Below, in pieces: positions 1 to 5,914 of a DNA stretch of 8,317 nucleotides. The notes under the pieces were generated by a model that saw only the letters and a list, made by a program, of their open reading frames with translations, was not told the DNA's origin and made no database searches. Every line of letters starts with the position of its first letter. Position 1 is the first letter of the stretch. The stretch is taken from assembly GCA_013153755.1 (NCBI GenBank), contig JAADDU010000135.1, positions 1 through 8,317 on the forward strand, read 5' to 3'. Position numbers and translations under genes: made by a program. This DNA is from Campylobacterota bacterium (lineage in GTDB: Bacteria > Campylobacterota > Campylobacteria > Campylobacterales > Sulfurimonadaceae).

Positions 1-305
1 AAGATATAGTAGTATCAAAGTTTTTAAAACAAGGGCTATCTTCTAAAGTTTTAGATGAGTTAAGAGTTGAAGATTCATCAGGAAACAATAGAAAAGTGAC
101 TTTTAAAGTTGTTGATTATATAGAATCAAAAGAGGCTAAAAAGATTGTAGCTGATATAAAAAAATCAAAAATCAAAGTTCATGCTCAGATAGAGGGTGAT
201 TCTATTAGAGTAAAAGGTAAAAACCTTGACGATTTACAAAAAGTGATAAAGCTAATTCGTGAGGGAGAGTGGGAAGCACCTTTAGTTTTTGAAAATATGA
301 GATAG
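1..305 (+). CDS. yajQ: YajQ family nucleotide-binding protein, 3' part only (5' end outside window)
   Basis: The reading frame is open from base 3 to the TAA at 303-305, giving about 100 codons, so this is the C-terminal two thirds of a protein that is normally about 163 residues. The match to E. coli YajQ is clear from memory: LKQGLSSK, then KKIVADIKKSKIKVHAQIEG, IRVKGKNLDDLQ and a Phe-Glu-Asn-Met-Arg end corresponding to FKNFRD in E. coli. The first in-frame start-like codon, a GTG at 96, is an internal valine, not a start. Known of the family: small cytoplasmic protein with two ferredoxin-like folds that binds nucleotides or RNA; in Xanthomonas the YajQ homologue XC_3703 binds cyclic di-GMP and works through a LysR-type regulator. 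The next gene follows 8 bp downstream on the same strand and is probably co-transcribed. Which ligand is bound here cannot be read from the sequence. Confidence 0.93.
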   Translation, partial: DIVVSKFLKQGLSSKVLDELRVEDSSGNNRKVTFKVVDYIESKEAKKIVADIKKSKIKVHAQIEGDSIRVKGKNLDDLQKVIKLIREGEWEAPLVFENMR

Positions 306-313
306 GAAGTAGC

Positions 314-967
314 ATGTTAAAAATGAGTATAACAGATGCAGCACTAAAACTTGGTGTATCTAAAGAAGCTATACATAACAGGATAAGAAGAGGTTCTCTA
401 GATAGTGTTGTAGAAGATGGCATAAAGTTTGTTGTGTTAAAAAAAGACTCACAAGCCTTAAGTAAAACACAAAGAAGAACATCACAAAAAAAAGTGGTTG
501 AGCCAGATGCAAGATACTATAGACTTTTAGAAGAACAAAATGAAAAATTACAACAAAAAGTTGATAAACTTGAAGGTGAAACAAAGGACTTAAGAGAACA
601 AAAGGAGCAAATGCTTATCCAAGAAAGAATACGCATAGAGCAAATTTATAAAGATAAAGATGAACAACTAAAAAATATACTAAATGCTATCTCTTCAAAA
701 TTTATGTTAAATGCCCCTAAAGATGAACTGGTAGTAAATGAAGAAGAGTTACTTGAAGTTGAAGTTGAGCAAAAAGATAATAAAGAGATAAAAAATGAAC
801 TTATATCTTTAAACAAGTATCTAAAAACAACTAACTTTTCAAATAAAAAAATCCAAAAGATAAAAGCTAGATTTAAAAAAGTAGCTAAAAAAGATAGCAG
901 AATCGTGATAGTAGGTAAAAAGTACTATATAGATTTAGTAAAGTTTGACTATAGCGATTTATTTTAA
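314..967 (+). CDS. Unnamed DNA-binding protein: N-terminal helix-turn-helix plus long coiled coil
   Basis: 217 residues, not assigned to a named family. Residues 4-42 look like a small MerR/excisionase-type helix-turn-helix: [20 protein letters not shown], then RRGSL and a short beta wing ([10 protein letters not shown]). Residues about 64-125 are strongly charged with heptad-like spacing and should form a coiled coil, suggesting dimerisation. Residues 138-160 are acidic. The C-terminal 50 residues are lysine-rich helix followed by strand-like segments ([16 protein letters not shown]), possibly a second winged element. There is no signal peptide or membrane segment, so it should be cytoplasmic. 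The ATG at 314 is preferred because AGGAAG (304-309) ends 4 nt before it; the ATG at 323 is too far away. It follows yajQ by 8 bp and its last 9 bp overlap the convergent transporter gene. DNA binding is inferred from the motif; the target is unknown. Confidence 0.85.
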   Translation: MLKMSITDAALKLGVSKEAIHNRIRRGSLDSVVEDGIKFVVLKKDSQALSKTQRRTSQKKVVEPDARYYRLLEEQNEKLQQKVDKLEGETKDLREQKEQMLIQERIRIEQIYKDKDEQLKNILNAISSKFMLNAPKDELVVNEEELLEVEVEQKDNKEIKNELISLNKYLKTTNFSNKKIQKIKARFKKVAKKDSRIVIVGKKYYIDLVKFDYSDLF

Positions 968-974
968 ATCGCTA
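952..974. repeat. Perfect palindrome spanning both stop codons of convergent overlapping genes
   Basis: TAGCGATTTA (952-961) and TAAATCGCTA (965-974) are perfect inverted copies around a TTT loop, a 10-bp stem. The TAA of the + strand gene (965-967) and the TAA of the - strand gene (959-961) both lie in it, so the last residues of both proteins are encoded by stem sequence (Ser-Asp-Leu-Phe and Ser-Asp-Leu-Lys). A role as a two-way transcription end or RNA 3' stabiliser is plausible, but no T-tract follows the stem on either strand, so it is not a textbook intrinsic terminator. Confidence 0.75.
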
Positions 975-2899
975 CTCTTCATAGTCAATCCTTTTAGATG
1001 TGATATAGGATATGAATAAGATATACCATCTCCACGACCAACAATATCTAGTTTATGCATCACAGCCAATATAATATCATCAACCTTTTTAGTTGGAACT
1101 ATAAACATAAGATTTACATCTGTAGGGTCACTATGTAGTCTGTTGTAAAAATTACTCATCTCATCTAGCCCCATTCCGTGAGCATCCATGATGGTAACTC
1201 CACCAGCCCCAGCATCTTTTGCAGCGACTAGTGCTCTATCCTGATTTTTCTTAGGTACTATGATATGAACTGCTGAAAAAGACATCTTATATGAATGTCT
1301 ATGCTCTGTTCCATGTATATTCACTGTTGCTAAGCTCATATCATTTGCATGCTCTATAGCATGAAGAAGTTCACCCATTTGTATCTCTTCAAGTTCATGT
1401 TTACCTTTTATACCCATTCTCTCTGTAATAATCCCATAAAGCATAACAGTAATCATAGGAAAAAGTGAAGCAAAAGCGATAAGTCCAAAACCATCTATAA
1501 GAGGATCTCTTCCTTCTATATTTGTAGCAAGACCAAGACCTATAGCTGCAACAAGAGGAACAGTAACAGTAGAAGTTGTAACACCACCACTATCATAAGC
1601 TATAGGGATGATATATTTTGGAGCCATAAAGGTAAATACTATAACAAAAAGATACCCTGCCATGATATAGTAAACTATCTCCCCTCCAACTATGATTCTA
1701 TAAGCTCCTAGTGAGATACCTATAGCAACACCAAGTGCTACAAAAAGGCGAAGTACAAAGTCATTTATCTTACCATCGCTTATCTCTTTTGCTTTTTTTG
1801 CTATGGCAGTTAGTGATGGTTCTGCCATGGTTGTAGAAAAACCAATGAAAAATCCAAATGAGTAGATGATAAAGTTATTATCATATCTTGTAAGTTCTAG
1901 TGCCATTGTTTCGCCAAGTGAAAATAAACCCATCTCTAAACCAACCACAAATGCATCTAAGCCTAGTACAACAAGCCCAAAACCTATAAGAACCTCTTTT
2001 AAGTTTTCTATAGGTTTTTTTAGGATGATATATTGGAAAAAAAGTATAATTGCAAGGATAGGGAGAACATCCATAAACACACCAAATAAGTCCTTAATAA
2101 TATCAAAGATATTAAAGTCATAATTTACAGAGTTATCTATAGCAACAGCTTCTGTTATAGGAGTTATATGGGGTATATTTTCTACTGCATCTACAAACTC
2201 ATAAACAACTATCCCATAAAATTGAACAAATATCATAGGGGTTAGAGAAGCAAAAGCAATGAGTCCAAAACCATCTAAAACAGGATTTCTACCTTTTATA
2301 GTAGATGCCAAACCTATTCCAAGTGCTGCAACTAAAGGAACTGTTACTGTTGAGGTTGTAACCCCACCCAAATCATAAGCAAGCCCTACGATCTCTTTTG
2401 GTGCAAAAGCAGTAACCCCAACAACCATAACATAGCCAGAGATGATATAGTAGTGGATAGGATGACCTTTTATAATCCTCCAAACCCCAACAACTATAGC
2501 AAAACCAACAGAAAATGCAACTACAAGACGAAGAGTATTAGCATCTATACGACCAGCACTAATACTAGCTGCTTTTTGGGCTATAACTATAAGGGCTGGT
2601 TCAGCAACAGTGGTACCAAAACCAACCATAAAAGCAAAAATAACTATCCATTTTGTGGAGCCTTTTTTTGCAAAATCACTAGCAAGTCCTTCACCAACGG
2701 GGAAGATTCCAACCTCTAATCCTAAAAGAAAAACAGCAAGTCCAACACCAACTATACCTAAACCGACAGAGGTGCTTAGCCAGTTCTGTGGTACATTTTG
2801 GATGATTACTAGTTGAAAAAATATAATTACAAGTATGATAGGTAAAAGATCCCTAAATGATTCTTGAAGTAATTTAAAAAATGACGATTTACTTAACAC
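959..2899 (-). CDS. Fused double-DUF1538 membrane transporter with C-terminal PII-like domain
   Basis: 646 residues, inner membrane. Two homologous membrane halves (about 15-235 and 270-492) repeat at an exact 260-residue offset: GFGTTVAEP at 93 and GFSTTMAEP at 353; [15 protein letters not shown] at 178 and 438; [10 protein letters not shown] at 209 and 469. These are hallmark segments of DUF1538. Each half carries several hydrophobic helices. A charged, His-containing linker (about 498-538; H513, H517, H529, H533, H535) leads to a soluble domain at 540-636 resembling PII-like regulators, ending [12 protein letters not shown], similar to the PII C-terminal signature. Known, from memory: the Halomonas DUF1538 pair UmpA/UmpB was described as a two-component Na+(K+)/H+ antiporter. 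I infer a cation antiporter or channel gated by a nucleotide-sensing domain. Start is GTG, supported by AAAGG 6 nt upstream. It is monocistronic and convergent with the helix-turn-helix gene. Confidence 0.9.
   Translation of the reverse strand: MLSKSSFFKLLQESFRDLLPIILVIIFFQLVIIQNVPQNWLSTSVGLGIVGVGLAVFLLGLEVGIFPVGEGLASDFAKKGSTKWIVIFAFMVGFGTTVAEPALIVIAQKAASISAGRIDANTLRLVVAFSVGFAIVVGVWRIIKGHPIHYYIISGYVMVVGVTAFAPKEIVGLAYDLGGVTTSTVTVPLVAALGIGLASTIKGRNPVLDGFGLIAFASLTPMIFVQFYGIVVYEFVDAVENIPHITPITEAVAIDNSVNYDFNIFDIIKDLFGVFMDVLPILAIILFFQYIILKKPIENLKEVLIGFGLVVLGLDAFVVGLEMGLFSLGETMALELTRYDNNFIIYSFGFFIGFSTTMAEPSLTAIAKKAKEISDGKINDFVLRLFVALGVAIGISLGAYRIIVGGEIVYYIMAGYLFVIVFTFMAPKYIIPIAYDSGGVTTSTVTVPLVAAIGLGLATNIEGRDPLIDGFGLIAFASLFPMITVMLYGIITERMGIKGKHELEEIQMGELLHAIEHANDMSLATVNIHGTEHRHSYKMSFSAVHIIVPKKNQDRALVAAKDAGAGGVTIMDAHGMGLDEMSNFYNRLHSDPTDVNLMFIVPTKKVDDIILAVMHKLDIVGRGDGISYSYPISHLKGLTMKSSDLK
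992..1294 (-). other. PII-like domain region of the DUF1538 fusion protein
   Basis: Codes for residues about 536-636. The strand-helix order is ferredoxin-like: [20 protein letters not shown], then [14 protein letters not shown], a short loop, [18 protein letters not shown], and the closing [12 protein letters not shown]. In classical PII proteins the matching regions bind ATP/ADP around the base of the T-loop and the C-terminal GDGK(I/V) segment; here Lys is replaced by Ile (GDGIS). The loop after HGMG is short and differs from the uridylylated GlnB T-loop. The ligand is therefore unknown. Confidence 0.75.
1466..1588 (-). repeat. Internal repeat, second DUF1538 copy core
   Basis: Codes for residues 438-478, nearly identical to residues 178-218. 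The exact spacing between the copies is 780 bp, and the DNA similarity is still visible, for example AGTCCAAAACCATCTA in both. It reflects an old intragenic duplication or fusion of two DUF1538 units. Confidence 0.85.
2246..2368 (-). repeat. Internal repeat, first DUF1538 copy core
   Basis: Codes for residues 178-218 ([15 protein letters not shown] through [10 protein letters not shown]), matching the second copy at 1466-1588 with a constant 260-codon offset and no net insertion or deletion between the copies. Confidence 0.85.
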
Positions 2900-2905
2900 T
2901 CTTTA

Positions 2906-2910
2906 CCTTT
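2906..2910 (-). promoter_or_regulatory. Ribosome binding site supporting the GTG start of the DUF1538 fusion gene
   Basis: On the - strand AAAGG lies 6 nt before the GTG at 2897-2899. No in-frame ATG gives a better start: the N-terminus [15 protein letters not shown] directly precedes the first hydrophobic helix. Confidence 0.6.
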
Positions 2911-3013
2911 AATTTTAATAGTTATGAAATACTATCAAAAATTACTTACACTTATCTTTTTAGTTAGAAGATTAGAGTATATGTTATAAAATTTTATCTT
3001 AAGAATGGAGTTG

Positions 3014-3019
3014 TATAAT
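3014..3019 (+). promoter_or_regulatory. Sigma-70 -10 box for tRNA-Ser
   Basis: A perfect TATAAT lies 13 nt before the first base of the mature tRNA, so transcription would start just upstream of it. There is no convincing -35 hexamer, only T-rich sequence, as is usual for housekeeping promoters in Campylobacterota. The box overlaps the end of a 10-bp copy (3005-3014) of the tRNA 5' junction. Confidence 0.65.
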
Positions 3020-3032
3020 TCTTCTTTTTTAT

Positions 3033-3119
3033 GGAGTTGTGTCCGAGTGGTCTATGGTGTAACCTTGGAAAGGTTATTCAGTTTTGCTGACAGGGGTTCG
3101 AATCCCCTCAACTCCTCCA
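3033..3119 (+). tRNA. tRNA-Ser (anticodon GGA)
   Basis: Class II tRNA of 87 nt with the CCA encoded. Acceptor stem GGAGTTG (3033-3039) pairs fully with CAACTCC (3109-3115). The anticodon stem is TAACC/GGTTA with loop TTGGAAA, anticodon GGA at 3067-3069, reading UCC and UCU. The long variable arm TCAG-TTTTG-CTGA (3078-3090) is the mark of a serine tRNA. The T arm is AGGGG-TTCGAAT-CCCCT. Two oddities: the discriminator base (3116) is T, not the G usual in E. coli serine tRNAs, and pair 10-25 of the D stem is T/T. It is convergent with the flagellar cluster, whose last gene ends 16 bp downstream. Confidence 0.97.
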
Positions 3120-3134
3120 TTTCATTGTAACAAG

Positions 3135-3389
3135 TTAAAGAGTTACATCAAAACTTGATACTTTACTCTCTTTAGTAGCATTTAAAAAATCTAAATTTTT
3201 CTTAATCTGTTTCATAGAATTTGCACTATCTTTTTTAAGTTTCTCGACAATACACGTTGCTTCTTTTAAAAGATATACAGCACTCTTCATCTCTCTTATA
3301 TCTTTAAGTTGAGGTATATTTTGCATCAACTTATCTAAGCTATCTGTATCTTCTTGGGCTATTGCAATTTTAAGTTTATTGAGCCACAT
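3135..3389 (-). CDS. Small FliT-like flagellar chaperone candidate
   Basis: 84 residues, predicted almost wholly helical, with no signal peptide or membrane segment. The sequence (MWLNKLKIAIAQEDTDSLDK..., then IVEKLKKDSANSMKQIKKNL) fits a short alpha-helical chaperone rather than an enzyme. It begins inside fliS with a 14-bp overlap, so translation is probably coupled; a GGAG at 3401-3404 could be its ribosome site, though the gap of 11 nt is long. Known: FliT binds the C-terminus of FliD before export, and small FliT-like genes often follow fliS in this phylum. The assignment rests mainly on position, size and helical character, since FliT proteins share little sequence. An alternative is a FliS-binding co-chaperone. 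Confidence 0.7.
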   Translation of the reverse strand: MWLNKLKIAIAQEDTDSLDKLMQNIPQLKDIREMKSAVYLLKEATCIVEKLKKDSANSMKQIKKNLDFLNATKESKVSSFDVTL

Positions 3390-3753
3390 CTGTTGTTTCT
3401 CTCCAAGCTTCTAAAAGCCCTTTAAATACTTTGTTAACTTCATCAAGTTTTTCTATCTCATCATGTGCTATAGCTCTTGAAATTAACTGGATTTGATAGT
3501 TGTATAAACCCATAAGATAGACAGCTATACTTCCATTTTGTTTAGCATCTAAAATGGTTACAAGCTCCATTATAATACTAATAGAACGATTTGCCCAATA
3601 AAATTTCTTTTCTATATTTTTATCTTTCATAGCTTTTTTTGTTTGAGCATTAAAACGAAGTACACCTTCGTATAACATCTCTATAAGTTTAGCTGGAGAT
3701 TCTACTTCAACATTGTTTTGTGCATAAGTATTATAAGCAGTATTTGTATACAT
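3376..3753 (-). CDS. fliS: Flagellar export chaperone FliS
   Basis: 125 residues, the usual FliS length. Family features visible: an N-terminal Tyr/Asn-rich segment (YTNTAYNTYAQNNVEVESP), then KLIEMLYEGVLRF (equivalent to the common SPxxLIxMLYxGxL), a long helix with ANRSISIIMEL, the LYNYQIQLISRAI helix, and C-terminal EVNKVFKGLLEAWRET. FliS is a cytoplasmic four-helix bundle that wraps the disordered C-terminus of flagellin, prevents premature polymerisation and delivers it to FlhA. Start ATG with AAGGA 6 nt upstream. It lies 74 bp after fliD, a gap that holds its own sigma-28-like promoter (3792-3818), and overlaps the FliT-like gene. Confidence 0.95.
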   Translation of the reverse strand: MYTNTAYNTYAQNNVEVESPAKLIEMLYEGVLRFNAQTKKAMKDKNIEKKFYWANRSISIIMELVTILDAKQNGSIAVYLMGLYNYQIQLISRAIAHDEIEKLDEVNKVFKGLLEAWRETTDVAQ

Positions 3754-3791
3754 TTTAAATCCTTTTTTTGTATCTTATCTTCCATGATGTT

Positions 3792-3818
3792 ATATCGACA
3801 CATCAGGGATTTTTTTTA
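3792..3818 (-). promoter_or_regulatory. Sigma-28 (FliA) promoter for fliS
   Basis: On the - strand TAAA (3815-3818) is followed after exactly 15 nt by GTCGATAT (3792-3799), a near match to the sigma-28 consensus TAAA-N15-GCCGATAA and to the CGATAT form known in Campylobacter. It lies 38 bp upstream of the fliS start. The -10 element sits in the loop of a 6-bp inverted repeat (TGATGT/ACATCA). Confidence 0.75.
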
Positions 3819-3827
3819 GTTATTTAG

Positions 3828-5225
3828 CTATTTCTTTGAAGCTGCTTCTGCATCTATCATTTGAGTAAACATCTCAGAAGTTGAGTTTAATTTATTTATC
3901 ATTAAATCATATGCTGCAAAACGCTTAGCCATAATTTTATAATTTGCATCTAGTCTTTCTTCTGCTCTTACCTTTTGTTCACTTAGAGATTCTGTTCTTG
4001 TATCTATAGAGTCTCTTAGCTGATCTAAGATAGTGTTATATTTGCTATATTTTGCTACTTCATTTTCTAATTCTGTAAATATACCTTGCATCTCAACTGT
4101 ACTTCCATCTTCTTTTGTAAAAGTACCACCGACAAAAAATGCTTGAGTACTTGTTGCGTCATCATCAAGTTTCTCATTTAATTTATCTGAATCAAGAGAT
4201 AATCTTCCATCCTCTCCTACTTCTATACCATAATCTTGGATTTTACCTTGTCCCTCACCAATAGTGGAAAGCATATTTATAAGATTAGATTTCATACTTT
4301 TTATAGTACTATCATTTGAGAAGATACCTCTTTCCTCAACATTTTGTGAAGATTTAGTATCTTCATTTATTTGATACATCGCAGAATTATATTTATCTAC
4401 AAAATTAGTTATCTTATCTGCTATATGTTCTTTATCTTGTTTTACACTTATATTTGTTGTTCCACTATCTTTTAGTGTTATTGTTACACCTGCTAGCAAG
4501 TCATCTATAGCATTACTACTACGAGTTATCTCTAAACCGTTAAATTTAAAATTTGCATCTATAGCAGTTTGAACATTTGTCATACCATCAGTATCATCTT
4601 CATCCTCTTTTAACATCTCTTTTAGATGTTCACCTTCACCAGCTTTATCTGTTATGCTTATCTCTTGTCCTGTACCTGTATTTGTCGCAGTTAATAAAAG
4701 TCTAAAGTCATCATCTGCAACTTGTACCACAGTAGCATTTACGCTATCTCCTGCAAGTTTATTAATATCATTTTTTAATTGCTCTAGAGTAGTTTCACTA
4801 TCATAATCAAAAGTAAAAGTTTCAGATCCAACATTAAGCTCTAGCGTACCATCACCATCAGCTATAGTTGATGTTCTACTAGCAAATTGCCCACTTTGTT
4901 CTATCTCTTTTGTAGCTAAGTCAGTAACTTCTAGAGTAAAATCTTGTATATCACTACCTTCTATAGCAGTTACACTAGCAACTGTATCATCACTAGAAGC
5001 TGTTGTTCTTGATTCAAAAACACCAAATTCAGTTAAACCTTTTAAACTTTCATATACATTATCCATAAGAGCATCTATAACATCAAAAGACGCTTTTTTA
5101 TCTGATTGAATTTTTAAATTATTTTCTATTGGTGTTACAAACTTTGCCTCATCTGCAGCTCTTAATTGATCTATAACATCTTGTGTTAATACGCTTGAAC
5201 CAGCGCCAAGTGAAGATATACCCAT
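3828..5225 (-). CDS. fliD: Flagellar filament cap protein FliD (hook-associated protein 2)
   Basis: 465 residues, a normal FliD length. The N-terminus (MGISSLGAGSSVLTQDVIDQLRAAD) and residues to about 107 match the FliD_N domain; residues about 145-195 contain a flagellin_IN-like stretch (TLEQLKNDINKL and LLLTATNTGTGQEISI); residues about 225-450 form FliD_C, ending in an amphipathic coiled coil (about 400-455) with SLSEQKVRAEERLDANY. FliD is exported by the flagellar type III system and forms the cap under which flagellin subunits insert. Start ATG with AAAAGGAT whose AAGGA core is 6 nt upstream. A sigma-28 promoter lies about 55 bp upstream. No flaG precedes it, unlike Campylobacter and Helicobacter as I recall them; a NUDIX gene ends 95 bp upstream instead. 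Confidence 0.96.
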   Translation of the reverse strand: MGISSLGAGSSVLTQDVIDQLRAADEAKFVTPIENNLKIQSDKKASFDVIDALMDNVYESLKGLTEFGVFESRTTASSDDTVASVTAIEGSDIQDFTLEVTDLATKEIEQSGQFASRTSTIADGDGTLELNVGSETFTFDYDSETTLEQLKNDINKLAGDSVNATVVQVADDDFRLLLTATNTGTGQEISITDKAGEGEHLKEMLKEDEDDTDGMTNVQTAIDANFKFNGLEITRSSNAIDDLLAGVTITLKDSGTTNISVKQDKEHIADKITNFVDKYNSAMYQINEDTKSSQNVEERGIFSNDSTIKSMKSNLINMLSTIGEGQGKIQDYGIEVGEDGRLSLDSDKLNEKLDDDATSTQAFFVGGTFTKEDGSTVEMQGIFTELENEVAKYSKYNTILDQLRDSIDTRTESLSEQKVRAEERLDANYKIMAKRFAAYDLMINKLNSTSEMFTQMIDAEAASKK

Positions 5226-5280
5226 GACAAATCCTTTTGTTCAATAATCTTTCATTATTTATAATTTTATCTTAGTTGTA

Positions 5281-5307
5281 ATATCGGCAGTTTAAAAGAA
5301 TTGTTTA
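5281..5307 (-). promoter_or_regulatory. Sigma-28 (FliA) promoter for fliD
   Basis: On the - strand TAAA (5304-5307), exactly 15 nt spacer, then GCCGATAT (5281-5288). Only the last base differs from the enteric consensus GCCGATAA, and CGATAT is the common Campylobacter form. It begins 13 bp after the NUDIX stop codon, so the flagellar set has its own late-class promoter separate from the upstream peptidase operon. Confidence 0.85.
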
Positions 5308-5320
5308 GAAAAATATGAGA

Positions 5321-5914
5321 TTATGAAAGAAGTTTATTATTTGTCTTTGTATCAAAAAACCAATATATACTAAGCATTACGCCTGTCGTTTTTTGATAAC
5401 TTTCATTAAACATAAAAGTTTTAGCATCTTTTGTTGGGATATAGATAACTTCTATCTCTTCTTCTCCAGCTATACCACCACCCTCGTTGAGCTTCATACT
5501 ATCATCTATTTGAGCATAATAAAGTGTTTGATGTGTTCCAGAGATACCAACACTTGTATAAAAAGAGTTGATTTTTTCTATCTTTTGAAGTGGCACATCA
5601 TATCCACACTCCTCTAGTATCTCCTCTTTTGCTATCTGAAGTTTAGATGCATCCTTGTCTACTATCCCTGCACAAAGCTCATACATCATTCCATCTTTTT
5701 GATTTTTATTTAAAACTGTCACTCGAAGTTGCTTTACAAATACAAAAGCATCTTTATCTTTATGGTATAAGAGTATAGCTACGCTATCATGACTAAGAAC
5801 TGCTTCCCACCTCTTTTTTGAACCATTTTGCGTATAGTTTATCTCTATAGGTTTTATAAACTTTGTTTCTTTTAACTCTTTTATAGAGTCTATACTATTC
5901 ACAAGTTTTTCCAT
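5321..5914 (-). CDS. NUDIX hydrolase, NUDT14/AdpP-like nucleoside diphosphate-sugar pyrophosphatase
   Basis: 197 residues, cytoplasmic. The Nudix box runs from G83 to Y105 and is preceded by YELCAG: G-x5-A-x7-E-E-I-L-E-E-C-G-Y. The metal-binding glutamates E98, E101 and E102 are kept, while the usual first Glu is Ala (89) and the Arg of REUxEE is Glu (97). The run ELCAG(I)VDK and EECGY is close to human NUDT14 as I recall it, a UDP-glucose/ADP-ribose pyrophosphatase, so an NDP-sugar substrate is the best guess. A downstream GGGIAGEEEIEV segment (145-156) resembles the substrate loop with the extra glutamates of ADP-ribose pyrophosphatases. The start lies 20 bp inside the end of the M23 peptidase gene, so the two are co-transcribed and probably translationally coupled. 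The natural substrate is unproven. Confidence 0.9.
   Translation of the reverse strand: MEKLVNSIDSIKELKETKFIKPIEINYTQNGSKKRWEAVLSHDSVAILLYHKDKDAFVFVKQLRVTVLNKNQKDGMMYELCAGIVDKDASKLQIAKEEILEECGYDVPLQKIEKINSFYTSVGISGTHQTLYYAQIDDSMKLNEGGGIAGEEEIEVIYIPTKDAKTFMFNESYQKTTGVMLSIYWFFDTKTNNKLLS

Noticed and set aside
96..98. GTG at 96 as the start of a small 69-residue protein.
   Set aside because: The frame is open upstream to the window edge and the upstream residues continue the YajQ homology, so this is an internal valine.
205..584. Open frames on the - strand opposite yajQ and the helix-turn-helix gene (205-423, 369-584).
   Set aside because: Leu/Phe/Val-rich translations of the antisense of Lys/Glu-rich coding sequence; no independent support.
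1866..2816. Open frames on the + strand opposite the DUF1538 gene (1866-2123, 2453-2719, 2610-2816).
   Set aside because: Their products are low-complexity Ser/Thr/Pro/Asn/Lys-rich sequences, as expected from reading antisense to a conserved membrane protein; no ribosome sites or family motifs.
3126..3147. TGTAAC/GTTACA inverted repeat over the stop codon of the FliT-like gene, a possible terminator between it and the convergent tRNA.
   Set aside because: 6-bp AT-rich stem with a 10-nt loop and no T-run on either strand; too weak to call.
3786..3818. On the + strand, a TGATGT/ACATCA hairpin followed by GGGA and a run of T looks like an intrinsic terminator.
   Set aside because: No + strand gene leads into it; the stem is only 6 bp with a 9-nt loop, and the same bases are explained by the fliS sigma-28 promoter and the A-rich fliD 3' flank on the other strand.
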